Part shown: piece by piece, positions 37,957 to 46,355 of the stretch
Numbering within the stretch: position 1 is the stretch's first letter
Layout: each line of letters starts with the position of its first letter
DNA from: JAMXLO01 sp963832895
GTDB taxonomy: Bacteria; Pseudomonadota; Alphaproteobacteria; Acetobacterales; Acetobacteraceae
NCBI GenBank assembly: GCA_963832895.1
Contig: CAWHVQ010000002.1
Coordinates: 124,001-188,000 of the forward strand
Direction of reading: 5' to 3'
Length of the DNA stretch: 64,000 nt
Position numbers and translations under genes: made by a program
The notes under the pieces: generated by a model
Database searches by the model: none
Told to the model about the DNA's origin: nothing
Seen by the model: only the letters and a program-made list of their open reading frames with translations

Positions 37957-38196
37957 ATGTCGGACAAGAACGCCGACGTCAGCGCGCTTTCGTTCGAGGA
38001 CGCGCTGGCCGAGTTGGAGCAGATCGTGCGCGGCCTGGAGAGCGGCCAGCAGAAGCTCGAGGACGCCATGACAGCGTACGAGCGCGGGGCAGCGCTGCGG
38101 CGGCACTGCGAGGCGAAGCTGGCAGAAGCGGAGGCGCGCGTCGCAGCGATCGTCGAGCGGGCGGACGGGACCTTGGCGACGCGGCCGGTGGAGTGA
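37957..38196 (+). CDS. xseB: Exodeoxyribonuclease VII small subunit
   Basis: A 79-residue helical protein matching XseB: LSFEDALAELEQIVRGLESGQQKLEDAMTAYERGAALRRHCEAKLAEAEARV. It binds the large subunit XseA and limits degradation of single-stranded DNA. GTAGGAGAATTA precedes the ATG. In many alphaproteobacteria xseB lies next to a deacetylase and ispA/dxs; only the deacetylase is present here. It is convergent with the isomerase gene (three bases between). Confidence 0.92.
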   Translation: MSDKNADVSALSFEDALAELEQIVRGLESGQQKLEDAMTAYERGAALRRHCEAKLAEAEARVAAIVERADGTLATRPVE

Positions 38197-38199
38197 GCG

Positions 38200-38811
38200 T
38201 CAGGTCTTGTCGCGCGGCATGACGGCCTCTTCGACATCGCGCAGACGATCCTTGCCGAAATAGATCTCGTCGCCGACGTAGAAGGTCGGCGATCCGAAGG
38301 TGCCGCGCTCGACCGAGCGCTGCGTGTTGGCGAGCAGTTCGTCTTTCACGTCCTGCGCCTGCGCCAGTTCGAGAAGCGTGGCGACGTCGATGCGCGATTC
38401 GGCCAGTGCGGCGCGCAGCACGTCGGGATCGTCGAGTTTCTTTGGATCGGCCCACATGTGGCGATAGATTTCGTCGACGTAATGGTCGAAGATGCCCAGC
38501 CGCTGTGCCGCGACCGCACCGCGCATCACTACCAGCGTGTTGACCGGGAAGAACGGATTGGGCGCGAAGCGCGTGATGCCGTGCCGACGCACGAAACGCG
38601 CCGTCTCCAGCCGCTGGTATTCCGGCTTGTTCCTGATGCCGGCCAGACTTTCTGCCGGCGATCGGTTGTTGGTCAGCTTGAACACGCCGCCGAGCAGCAC
38701 CGGCAGATAGACGAACTTCACGCCGGTGCGCCGTTCGATCGCGGGGATCACCAGGTGACTGAGATACGCGTTCGGGCTGCCGAAGTCGAAATGGAATTCC
38801 ACATTGCTCAT
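38200..38811 (-). CDS. 2-hydroxychromene-2-carboxylate isomerase-like (DsbA fold)
   Basis: A 203-residue member of the kappa-GST/DsbA-like family. The N-terminus VEFHFDFGSPNAYLSHLVIPAIERRTG has the active-site Ser of the GSPNAY motif. Enzymes of this type isomerise hydroxychromene carboxylates with glutathione in naphthalene breakdown, but many relatives act on unknown compounds. ATG 38811 is chosen by family length. It follows the SDR gene by five bases. Confidence 0.87.
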   Translation of the reverse strand: MSNVEFHFDFGSPNAYLSHLVIPAIERRTGVKFVYLPVLLGGVFKLTNNRSPAESLAGIRNKPEYQRLETARFVRRHGITRFAPNPFFPVNTLVVMRGAVAAQRLGIFDHYVDEIYRHMWADPKKLDDPDVLRAALAESRIDVATLLELAQAQDVKDELLANTQRSVERGTFGSPTFYVGDEIYFGKDRLRDVEEAVMPRDKT

Positions 38812-38816
38812 GGCCG

Positions 38817-39560
38817 TCACCACTTCTCGCCTGCCGGACGGATGTCCATTTCGAACGTCCACGCATCGCGCGGTTGCCGATACAGTTGCCAATACGCGTC
38901 GGCCACCGATTCCGGACGCATCAGCCGCGCGGGATCGAGATTGCGCAGCGCTTCGTCGCCCTCACGCGTCCTGATCCGCTCGCGCACCCATGCGGTGTCC
39001 ACGCCGGCATCGATGACGAGATGCGCGACGTGGATGTTCTTCGGTCCCAGCTCGCGTGCCGCGCTTTGTGCCACCGCGCGCAGTCCCGCCTTTGCCGCGG
39101 CAAACGCGGCGTAGCCAGCATTGCCACGCAGGCTGGCGGTCGCGCCGGTGAAGAAGATCGCGCCGCCGCCACGCGGCAGCATCAGTTTCGCCGCCTCGCG
39201 GCCGGCGAGGAAGCCGGCATAGCAGGCCATTTCCCACACCTTGCGAAACACGCGTTCCGTTGTGTCCACCAGCGAGAAGTGGACGTTTGCGCCGATGTTG
39301 AAGATGCAGACCTCGAGCGGAGCCTCGGCATCGGCCTCGCGCAGGAAGGCGGCGATGTCGTCCTCCTGTCGTGCGTCGAGCGAGCGGGCGAAGGCGCGGC
39401 CGCCAGCCGTTTCGATGGCCTGAACCAAAGGCGCCAGCTTCTCGCCGTTGCGGCGACCGGCGAATACGGTGAACCCTTCGGCGGCGAATTTGCGGGCGAT
39501 CGCACCGCCGATAAAGTCGCCCGCTCCGATCACCGCCGCGGTGGCGTTCCTGCGTTCCAT
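38817..39560 (-). CDS. SDR-family oxidoreductase with altered active site
   Basis: A 247-residue Rossmann-fold protein. The cofactor motif is AAVIGAGDFIGGAIARKF. The normal YxxxK is FAAAK (in AAFAAAKAGL), so the catalytic Tyr is Phe, although a Tyr lies just before it. The Ser region is FFTGATASLRG. This pattern is shared by a subgroup of SDR-like proteins of unknown activity. ATG 39560 has GGAGAGAAAG upstream. It is co-transcribed with the isomerase. Confidence 0.85.
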   Translation of the reverse strand: MERRNATAAVIGAGDFIGGAIARKFAAEGFTVFAGRRNGEKLAPLVQAIETAGGRAFARSLDARQEDDIAAFLREADAEAPLEVCIFNIGANVHFSLVDTTERVFRKVWEMACYAGFLAGREAAKLMLPRGGGAIFFTGATASLRGNAGYAAFAAAKAGLRAVAQSAARELGPKNIHVAHLVIDAGVDTAWVRERIRTREGDEALRNLDPARLMRPESVADAYWQLYRQPRDAWTFEMDIRPAGEKW

Positions 39561-39636
39561 CTTTCTCTCCTTTGCGTACTCACGAACGGGATTGCTTCGT
39601 CGCCGCGCTGCTCGCAATGACAGCGGTACGTGATTA

Positions 39637-41226
39637 CTAATGAGCGTCGCGTGATGGCGCTGCCTGCATCGCGAGCTTGCGCATCAGCGGCACCGTGACC
39701 GTTGCCAGGGCAAAGCACAGCGCGATGACGAAGAACGCGTCGGCGAAGGCTTGCGTCTGCGCCTCGCGCAGCGTGAGCGACCATAGTTCCCGCAGCGCCG
39801 CAGCGTGGCCGTGCAGTGCATCGCCGCCATGCGCCGCGGTCGCGTTCGCCGTCACCTCCTGCATATGTTGCAACATCGCCGGATTGCTGGTGTTCAAATG
39901 CTCGGCCAGGCGCAGGAAGTGCAGGTTGGTACGGTCGTTCAGGATCGTGCCGCACACGGCGATGCCGATCGCGCCGCCGAGATTGCGCATCAGGTTGAAC
40001 AATCCCGACGCCAGCTTCAACCGGTCCGGCGCCAGGCCGCCAAGCGTCAGGGACACCGTCGGCGCCACGGCGAACTGCTGAGAGAAGCCGCGAAATGCCT
40101 GCGGGAGCAGCAGTTCCCGCCAGCCCCAGTCATGCGTGATCGGGGTAAAGTTCCACATGCTGATGGCAAAGCACGCCATGCCGAACATCATCAGCCAGCG
40201 CAGATCGATATGCCGCGCGATCATCGAGTAGAATGGGATCGCACAGACCTGGAACAGGCCGGTGGTGAATACCGCCTCGCCGATCTGGAGCGCGCTGAAA
40301 CCGCGCACGCGGGCCAGGAACAGCGGCGTGAGGTAGATCGTGGCGAAGATCCCGATGCCGATGGTGAACGAAAAGTAGCAGCCCAGCGCGAAGTTGCGCC
40401 CCTTCAACGCGCGCAGATCGAGCACCGGCTGGCTGTGGGTCAGGCTGCGCCAGACGAATGCCACGCCCGCGATGCCGGAAATCCACGCGGTGGCGCGGAT
40501 GGTGTCGTCGCCAAACCAGTCCCAGCGGGGCCCTTCCTCCAGTGTATACTCCAGGCAGCCGAGAAACACCGCCATCAGCACCATGCCGAGGTAATCGGCA
40601 CCACGCAGCAGGGAGAGGTTTGGCTTGTCGACCCGCACCAGTATCGGCACCACGATCGATACGAAGATGCCAGGCACCAGATTGATGAAGAACAACCAGT
40701 GCCAGGAGTAGTCGTCGGTGATCCAGCCCCCGATGGTCGGCCCCAATGTCGGCGCCAGCGAGGAGATGCAGCCGATGGTGGCCGCGGCGATGACCCGCTG
40801 CTGGTTGTTGAAGTAGATGAATGCCGTGGTGAACACGGTGGGGATCATCGATCCGCCCAGAAAGCCCTGGAGCGCGCGGAAAACGATCATGCTCTCGATG
40901 TTCCACGCCCAGCCACACAGCAGGCTGGTGATGGTGAAGCCCACCGCGGAGGCGCAGAACAGCCAGCGCGTGGACATCACGCGCGACAGCCAACCGGACA
41001 GCGGAATGACCACGATCTCGGCGATCAGGTAGCTGGTCTGCACCCATGCCACCTCATCCGTGCCGGCCGACAGCCCGCCGCCGATGTCAGCCAGCGAGGC
41101 GGATACGATCTGGATGTCGAGCAGCGCGATGAAGAAGCCGACGCACATGCTGGCGAAGGCGAACACCTTCGTCGCCATCGGCAGTTCGCCGGGTACGACG
41201 AAGACATTGGCCGTGGTCGCGCTCAT
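39637..41226 (-). CDS. emrB: DHA2-family MFS multidrug exporter (EmrB type)
   Basis: A 529-residue drug:H+ antiporter with about 14 helices. Features include LDIQIVSASLADIGGGLSAGTDEVAWVQTSYLIAE (helix 1 region typical of the family), LSGWLSRVMSTRWLF and the motif FLGGSMIPTVFTTAF. Its start overlaps the emrA stop by four bases (ATGA), so it is the pump of the EmrAB pair. Confidence 0.92.
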   Translation of the reverse strand: MSATTANVFVVPGELPMATKVFAFASMCVGFFIALLDIQIVSASLADIGGGLSAGTDEVAWVQTSYLIAEIVVIPLSGWLSRVMSTRWLFCASAVGFTITSLLCGWAWNIESMIVFRALQGFLGGSMIPTVFTTAFIYFNNQQRVIAAATIGCISSLAPTLGPTIGGWITDDYSWHWLFFINLVPGIFVSIVVPILVRVDKPNLSLLRGADYLGMVLMAVFLGCLEYTLEEGPRWDWFGDDTIRATAWISGIAGVAFVWRSLTHSQPVLDLRALKGRNFALGCYFSFTIGIGIFATIYLTPLFLARVRGFSALQIGEAVFTTGLFQVCAIPFYSMIARHIDLRWLMMFGMACFAISMWNFTPITHDWGWRELLLPQAFRGFSQQFAVAPTVSLTLGGLAPDRLKLASGLFNLMRNLGGAIGIAVCGTILNDRTNLHFLRLAEHLNTSNPAMLQHMQEVTANATAAHGGDALHGHAAALRELWSLTLREAQTQAFADAFFVIALCFALATVTVPLMRKLAMQAAPSRDAH

Positions 41227-42308
41227 CGCTCATCCACGTCGGCGGTGACCGACAGGCCAGGCCGAAGCCTGCCCAAGGTGGCAGCACCGTTATCGAGCAG
41301 CACGCGTACCGGCACGCGCTGCACGATCTTGGTGAAGTTGCCGGTTGCGTTTTCCGGCGGCAGCACGCTGAACACGGCGCCCGTCGCCGGTGCCAGGCTG
41401 CCGACGCGGCCGTGGAACACTTCGTTGGGCAGGACGTCGGCCTCGATTGTCACCGGCATTCCCGCGCGCATGTGCGCGAGCTGGCTTTCCTTGAAGTTCG
41501 CGTCCACCCAGAGCCCATGCGCCGGCACCAGCGAGATGAGCTGCGCACCAATCATGGCGTAGGCGCCGGTGCGCGCGCTGCGATTGCCTATCGTGCCGTC
41601 GATCGGCGCGCGCAGTTCGGTGTAGCCCACGTTGAGCTGCGCGGTATCGCGATCGGCGATCGCACCGGCCAATGCCGCTGCGGTCTGCTGCTTCTGCGTG
41701 TCGATGACGTCGAGCTGTCGATCCGCCGCCTCCAACGCCGCGCGCGCCCTGGCGTCGGCGGCGAGCGCTTTCTGATGGTCCGCATCCGCCTGCTGAAAGC
41801 GTTGCTGGGTACCAAACTGATCCTGCGCCAGGCTGCGATAACGCTCGACGTCGTACTGCGTGCGGGTGATTTCGGCCGCGGTGGCGCTCAGCTCGGCCTT
41901 CGCCTGTGCGATCATCGCTTCCTGCAGCCGGCGAACGGCTTCGAGGTTCGTCAGTGTGGCCTGTTGACCGGCGACAGCGGCAACCGCCTTCGCCAACGCG
42001 GCGCGGTAGTCTCGATCATCCAGCTTCACCAGCAGATCGCCCGCGTGCACCGCCTGATTGTCGGTGACCGCGACTTCGGCGATGAACCCTGACACCTTTG
42101 GCGCGATCACCGTGACGTCGCCGCCAACATAGGCATCGTCCGTGGTTTCGATGAAGCGCCCGACGGTCCACCAGTGGTTGGCGTACCACGCGGCGCCAAT
42201 GCCGAGCAGCAGGGCCGCGCCGGCCAGCCCGAGCTGCTTGCGCGAGATGCTGGCATGGCGCACCGGCGGCCGTGCGACGATCTCGCGCTCGGCGACCTGG
42301 GCGCTCAT
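41223..42308 (-). CDS. emrA: HlyD/EmrA-type membrane-fusion protein
   Basis: A 361-residue periplasmic adaptor with one N-terminal membrane helix (LGLAGAALLLGIGAAWYANHWW), a barrel-lipoyl half (TDDAYVGGDVTVIAPKVSGFIAEV), a long coiled-coil hairpin at about 100-220 and the returning half (LRAPIDGTIGNRSARTGAYAMIG). It joins EmrB to an outer-membrane channel, which is not encoded here. Both ends overlap neighbours by ATGA, making a three-gene operon. Confidence 0.92.
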   Translation of the reverse strand: MSAQVAEREIVARPPVRHASISRKQLGLAGAALLLGIGAAWYANHWWTVGRFIETTDDAYVGGDVTVIAPKVSGFIAEVAVTDNQAVHAGDLLVKLDDRDYRAALAKAVAAVAGQQATLTNLEAVRRLQEAMIAQAKAELSATAAEITRTQYDVERYRSLAQDQFGTQQRFQQADADHQKALAADARARAALEAADRQLDVIDTQKQQTAAALAGAIADRDTAQLNVGYTELRAPIDGTIGNRSARTGAYAMIGAQLISLVPAHGLWVDANFKESQLAHMRAGMPVTIEADVLPNEVFHGRVGSLAPATGAVFSVLPPENATGNFTKIVQRVPVRVLLDNGAATLGRLRPGLSVTADVDER

Positions 42309-42766
42309 GACGCGCTCCGGTCGGCGGCGGGGCGGGGAACCGAGCGGAACGCCGGCTCGACCATCACCTTGCCGGTGCGCCGATCCACCAGCACCGGGTC
42401 CGCCGGCTCGCCCGTCTCGGCGTCGATAACGATGACGCTCGGGCCCTCGGGGGCGAAATGGCGATTGCCCCAGGCCAGCAGCGACCACAGCACCGGCCGG
42501 AAATCGCGGCCACGCTCGGTCAGGACGTATTCGTGGCGGGGCGGATGTTCGCTGTAGGCGCGGCGCTCGAGCAGGCCGGACTCAACCAGCGCGTTGAGCC
42601 GCCGGGTCAGCATGTTCGGCGCGATGTCGAGGCTCTTCTGGAACTGGTCGAAGCGGGTCAGGCCGCGGAAGGCGTCGCGCAGGATGAGGATGCTCCACCA
42701 CTCGCCGACCCGCTCCAGGCTGCGGGCGATGGGGCAGGTCATCGATCCGAAACTCTTGCGCTGCAT
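42305..42766 (-). CDS. HxlR-family transcriptional regulator
   Basis: A 153-residue winged-helix regulator. The Cys in FGSMTCPIARSLERVGEWWSILILRDAF is the conserved thiol near the N-terminus; some HxlR proteins use it to sense electrophiles. NMLTRRLNALVESGLLERRAY is the recognition part. Start ATG 42766 has GGAGCGAACC upstream. It is first in the hxlR-emrA-emrB operon, and a clear inverted repeat lies 35 bases upstream, so it most likely represses its own operon until a drug or quinone is present. Confidence 0.9.
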   Translation of the reverse strand: MQRKSFGSMTCPIARSLERVGEWWSILILRDAFRGLTRFDQFQKSLDIAPNMLTRRLNALVESGLLERRAYSEHPPRHEYVLTERGRDFRPVLWSLLAWGNRHFAPEGPSVIVIDAETGEPADPVLVDRRTGKVMVEPAFRSVPRPAADRSAS

Positions 42767-42792
42767 GGTTCGCTCCGTCAGTGACATGCATG

Positions 42793-42833
42793 ATGCAAGC
42801 GACCATGTAGGATGGTCTGTAGCATCATGCAAG
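42793..42833. promoter_or_regulatory. Probable HxlR operator for the emrAB operon
   Basis: A perfect inverted repeat GACCAT-GTAGG-ATGGTC (42801-42817) lies 35 bases upstream of the hxlR start. It is flanked by two direct copies of ATGCAAG (42793-42799 and 42827-42833), 34 bases apart, about three helical turns. On the hxlR strand they read CTTGCAT. Confidence 0.7.
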
Positions 42834-42857
42834 TGACGTTTGGGGGCCGTGGACCTG

Positions 42858-42900
42858 TCCCCTCCCGCCGCCCCCCTCCCGCAAGGGGAGGGGGAGGGCC
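42858..42900. repeat. Dispersed G/C-rich palindromic repeat, copy C
   Basis: CCCCCCTCCCGCAAGGGGAG followed by GGGGAGGG, just upstream of tlyA and in frame with it. It supplies the purine-rich stretch nearest to the tlyA start. Confidence 0.85.
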
Positions 42901-42911
42901 AAGTTGCCGAG

Positions 42912-43646
42912 ATGCGAGTGCGCGTCGATCAGTTGCTGGTGGACCGTGGGTTGGTGGAAAGCCGGTCGCGCGCGCAGGCGCTGATCCTCGCGGGGAAGGT
43001 GTTCAGCGGCGACCGCCGCATCGCAAAGGCTGGCGACACACTCGCGCCGGAGGCTTCCCTGGAAGTGCGTGGCCAGGACCATCCGTGGGTGTCACGCGGC
43101 GGGCTGAAACTCGATCATGCTCTGCATCACTTCGGCCTGGCGCCGGTGGCCCGCGTCTGCCTTGACGTCGGTAGCTCCACCGGGGGCTTCACCGACGTGC
43201 TGTTGGCGCATGGTGCGGCGAAGGTTCACGCGGTCGATGTCGGGCACGGCCAGATTGCCTGGAAGCTGCGGTCCGATCCGCGCGTCGTGGTGCACGAGAG
43301 GACCAACGCCCGCTATCTGGCGCACGAGGCCATCGGCGATCCGATCGGCGCCCTGGTGTGCGACGCAAGCTTTATCGGCCTGAGGACACTACTCCCGGCG
43401 CCGCTCGCGCTTTGTGAACCGGGCGCCTGGGCCGTGGCATTGATCAAGCCGCAGTTTGAGGCTGGGCCGCAGGCCGTCGGCAGCAAGGGGGTGGTGCGCG
43501 ACCCCGCCGTTCACCAAGCCGTTTGCGATCGCATCCACGCCTGGTGGTCGACGCTGCCAGGCTGGGACGTCCTCGGCATCATCGAAAGTCCGATCACCGG
43601 GCCGGAGGGCAACCGCGAATTCCTAATAGCCGCCACAAGAAGCTGA
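42912..43646 (+). CDS. tlyA: TlyA-family rRNA 2'-O-methyltransferase
   Basis: A 244-residue protein. An N-terminal S4 RNA-binding domain (MRVRVDQLLVDRGLVESRSRAQALILAGKVF) is followed by an FtsJ-like methyltransferase (CLDVGSSTGGFTDVLLAHGAAKVHAVDVGHGQ). TlyA methylates 16S and 23S rRNA riboses in mycobacteria; relatives are often annotated as hemolysins. I start at ATG 42912. The frame is open back to 42840 across a dispersed repeat (42858-42900) that would add a Pro/Gly-rich leader. Confidence 0.9.
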   Translation: MRVRVDQLLVDRGLVESRSRAQALILAGKVFSGDRRIAKAGDTLAPEASLEVRGQDHPWVSRGGLKLDHALHHFGLAPVARVCLDVGSSTGGFTDVLLAHGAAKVHAVDVGHGQIAWKLRSDPRVVVHERTNARYLAHEAIGDPIGALVCDASFIGLRTLLPAPLALCEPGAWAVALIKPQFEAGPQAVGSKGVVRDPAVHQAVCDRIHAWWSTLPGWDVLGIIESPITGPEGNREFLIAATRS

Positions 43647-43650
43647 CGGC

Positions 43651-43806
43651 TCAGTCACCGCTTCGAACGGCGTGAGCGGCGACCAGATCGCGTTGCGCGA
43701 TCTCGGCCAGGAGAGACCACACCTTGGCCGGTTCCATCGGCACGTCCGGGTCGTTCAGCAGGCGATCGAGTTCGTCGAGTTTCCGGGCGTACTCGGCGTC
43801 CGTCAT
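43651..43806 (-). CDS. Small 51-residue protein resembling a release-factor N-terminus
   Basis: A short acidic helical protein: DAEYARKLDELDRLLNDPDVPMEPAKVW is reminiscent of the first helices of peptide chain release factor 1, and short proteins of this kind are sometimes labelled that way in related genomes, as I recall. No GGQ or stop-recognition region is present. ATG 43806 has a good GGAGAGACAAAAA site. Its end is five bases from the convergent tlyA stop. It is probably a genuine small gene whose role is unknown. Confidence 0.55.
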   Translation of the reverse strand: MTDAEYARKLDELDRLLNDPDVPMEPAKVWSLLAEIAQRDLVAAHAVRSGD

Positions 43807-43919
43807 TTTTTGTCTCTCCAGTCGCGTTGGGCATTCGGAACAACCCAGGATCATGGCCGTCCTGCGGCGCGACTATGGAGATAAGAAGCTTACCAACGAA
43901 TTACCCGGCAGCGAGGCGA

Positions 43920-45101
43920 TCACACCGACGATAGTATCGCAGGACCCAGCGCCGCCGCCTTCGCCGCCGGATGCGCGGAGTTGCGAAATCGCAGCTCGCC
44001 GTCCTCAGCAGCGTCCGCCATGCCAAACAGTTCGAACCGAGATGCGCACGTTACCGCGACGACCGGTCGGGCCGCCTTGTAGGCGAGGAACTGGCGCGCC
44101 TCTCCCTCCAGTTCCAGCCGTTCGCGCAGACCGCGCCATTCGTCGCGGTCTGTGTCATCGATGAACATTGCCAATATGCCCGGCCGCGTCCCGCTCAGAC
44201 GTTCGGGTGTGATCGCGAACAGTCGTTGGCGCACCGCAATGGCGACCTCGTCTACGCGTCCTGCTCTGGCCGCCATGACGAACAGCCCACGACCGGCCGT
44301 GGTGACGGCAAGGTGTGCCTCGGGGCCAAACTCCCGTCGGAGCGATGGCATCAGACCGACATCAGCGTCGCCTCCGGCCAGCATCAAGGGGTCGAGCCGC
44401 AGCACCGCTGCGTCATCGTGGTCGCGACGGCCTCGGGTCTGCAACAGGCGGCGGATGCGGCTGTGCATCTCGGCCAGAGCACTGGTTGCCAAGCCCCGCG
44501 GCAGTGTCATCTTTAACAAATATCGCCCGGGATAGGCGGCGAGCCAGGCGCGGAGGTCGGCGTCCACTCGATCAGCCAGATGCGACCAGGCCCTGCGATG
44601 TACGAGCCGCCCCTCCTCGGCCGACACGACTTCGCAGGCGATTTCCGCCTCGGTTTCACCGCGCGCGATGAGCAGGTCATAGGACGCATCGTCTTCCAGC
44701 CCAGCGAAGGCAACCGTGAAGCCACGCGAGACCTGCAGCGCCGCGGTGCGCAGCATGTGGAACACCGGCACCAGGGTTCCATCGCCGGCGAGCGCGGTTC
44801 GCAGCTTGTCACGCAGCCGCCGCCTGCCTTGCGCGTTCAGTACGCGCGCGAGTCTCACCGCGTCACCGGCCAGCCTCGCGGCGTGAAGCTCAGCAACGGA
44901 AGGCGGCCGGGTCAGCGTGCCGCGCAAGCGCTCGATCGCCAGTTCAAGCGCGTGGCGCTGGCGGATCGCCTGCCCGGCGCGCGGCCCGCTCGCGGCGGAT
45001 CGACCAAGCTCCGCCATACGCGCCGTCCACAGGCGCGCGCCCGTCAACGCGACGAACGCGTCGAGCGCAGGTGGATCGTAAGGAGGCGGCTGGGGTTGCA
45101 T
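43920..45101 (-). CDS. Unknown 393-residue protein
   Basis: I do not recognise this family. The protein is Arg/Ala-rich and soluble, with a helical N-terminal half. Residues 130-165 (FTVAFAGLEDDASYDLLIARGETEAEIACEVVSAEEG) have the layout of a PD-(D/E)xK nuclease core, with Asp142 and Glu157, but the Lys is missing; that is only a visual hint. A C-terminal half includes LFAITPERLSGTRPGILAMFIDDTD and LELEGEARQFLAYKAARPVVAVTCASRFELFGM. It lies alone between a small gene and aroC, on the same strand as aroC. Confidence 0.65.
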   Translation of the reverse strand: MQPQPPPYDPPALDAFVALTGARLWTARMAELGRSAASGPRAGQAIRQRHALELAIERLRGTLTRPPSVAELHAARLAGDAVRLARVLNAQGRRRLRDKLRTALAGDGTLVPVFHMLRTAALQVSRGFTVAFAGLEDDASYDLLIARGETEAEIACEVVSAEEGRLVHRRAWSHLADRVDADLRAWLAAYPGRYLLKMTLPRGLATSALAEMHSRIRRLLQTRGRRDHDDAAVLRLDPLMLAGGDADVGLMPSLRREFGPEAHLAVTTAGRGLFVMAARAGRVDEVAIAVRQRLFAITPERLSGTRPGILAMFIDDTDRDEWRGLRERLELEGEARQFLAYKAARPVVAVTCASRFELFGMADAAEDGELRFRNSAHPAAKAAALGPAILSSV

Positions 45102-45156
45102 CGCGGGCGGGGTCCGCCGCTATAGACGCGCATCCCCCGGTGTTCATTCCCGCTGT

Positions 45157-46260
45157 TCAGTTGCGTGGCAGCCGGGCAGTGGTTGGGGCGTCCGGATTCT
45201 GCGCCCGATGGCGCAGCAAGTGGTCGGCCAGAACACAGGCCAGCATCGCCTCGCCCACCGGCACGGCGCGGATGCCGACACAGGGATCGTGGCGGCCCTT
45301 CGTGCTGATCTCGATGTCCTGGCCGGTGCGGTCAACGGCCAGGCGTGGCGTCAGGATGGAGCTGGTCGGCTTCACCGCGAAGCGGGCCACGATCGGTTGC
45401 CCGGTCGAAATGCCGCCAAGGATGCCACCGGCATGGTTGGAACCGAAGTTAACCACCCCGTCCCGCATACGCATCTCATCGGCGTTTGCCTCGCCTGACA
45501 GGGCGGCGGCAGCAAACCCTTCGCCGATCTCCACACCCTTTACCGCGTTGATCGACATCAGCGCCGCCGCGATGTCTGCATCGAGCTTGCCGTAGATCGG
45601 TGCGCCGAGGCCGGGAGGGACGCCGTCTGCCACCACCTCGATCACGGCGCCGGCGGACGAGCCGGCCTTGCGTATCTCCGACAGATAAGTCTCCCACAGC
45701 GCCGCCGTGCCGGGGTCGGGGCAGAAGAACGGATTGTCATCCACGGCGACCCAGTCCCAGCGGGCGCGGTCGATAACGTGTGGGCCGATCTGCACCAAAG
45801 CGCCGCGGATCCGCACATTGTCGCCCAGCACCTTGCGCGCCACGCCACCGGCAGCCACGCGCATGGCAGTCTCCCGCGCCGAGGATCGGCCGCCACCACG
45901 GTAGTCGCGGATGCCGTATTTAAGTTCGTAGGTCAGGTCGGCGTGGCCGGGACGGAACCGCGCGGCGATCGCCGAGTAGTCGCGCGAGCGCTGGTCCACG
46001 TTGTCGATCTGCATGGCGATCGGTGTGCCCGTGGTCACGCCATCGAACACGCCGGACAGGATGCGGACCGTGTCCGGCTCCTGGCGCTGCGTGGTGAAGC
46101 GCGACTGGCCCGGGCGTCGGCGATCGAGCCAGGGTTGGATGTCGGCCTCGGAAAGCGTGATGCGCGGCGGGGAGCCATCGACGATGCAACCTATCGCCGG
46201 CCCGTGGCTTTCACCCCAGGTGGTGACGCGGAACAGGTGGCCGAAAGTGTTATGCGACAT
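45157..46260 (-). CDS. aroC: Chorismate synthase
   Basis: A 367-residue FMN-dependent enzyme that makes chorismate from EPSP, the last common step of aromatic biosynthesis. Signatures are GESHGPAIGCIVDG at the N-terminus, GRSSARETAMRVAAGGVA and RHDPCVGIRAVPVGEAM. The start is ATG 46260. Its ribosome-binding sequence (GGAGGAGGGGG) is the edge of a dispersed repeat (46268-46306). fabI lies upstream on the same strand, 95 bases away. Confidence 0.96.
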   Translation of the reverse strand: MSHNTFGHLFRVTTWGESHGPAIGCIVDGSPPRITLSEADIQPWLDRRRPGQSRFTTQRQEPDTVRILSGVFDGVTTGTPIAMQIDNVDQRSRDYSAIAARFRPGHADLTYELKYGIRDYRGGGRSSARETAMRVAAGGVARKVLGDNVRIRGALVQIGPHVIDRARWDWVAVDDNPFFCPDPGTAALWETYLSEIRKAGSSAGAVIEVVADGVPPGLGAPIYGKLDADIAAALMSINAVKGVEIGEGFAAAALSGEANADEMRMRDGVVNFGSNHAGGILGGISTGQPIVARFAVKPTSSILTPRLAVDRTGQDIEISTKGRHDPCVGIRAVPVGEAMLACVLADHLLRHRAQNPDAPTTARLPRN

Positions 46261-46267
46261 TGCGGCG

Positions 46268-46306
46268 CCCCCTCCTCCCGGACCCCTCCCGCGAGGGGAG
46301 GGGCAG
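46268..46306. repeat. Dispersed G/C-rich palindromic repeat, copy D
   Basis: ACCCCTCCCGCGAGGGGAGG with flanking CCCCTCCTCCC. It lies between fabI and aroC; its edge reads GGAGGAGGGGG on the aroC strand, eight bases before the aroC ATG. Confidence 0.85.
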
Positions 46307-46355
46307 AACGTGCGCGGCCAACACCCCGCGGGGGGAGGGAGGGCTTCCTCTCACC

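Noticed and set aside
39805..41562. A 585-codon open frame opposite emrB and the end of emrA
   Set aside because: Its product is His/Gln/Arg-rich without motifs, while the minus strand codes for well-recognised transport proteins.
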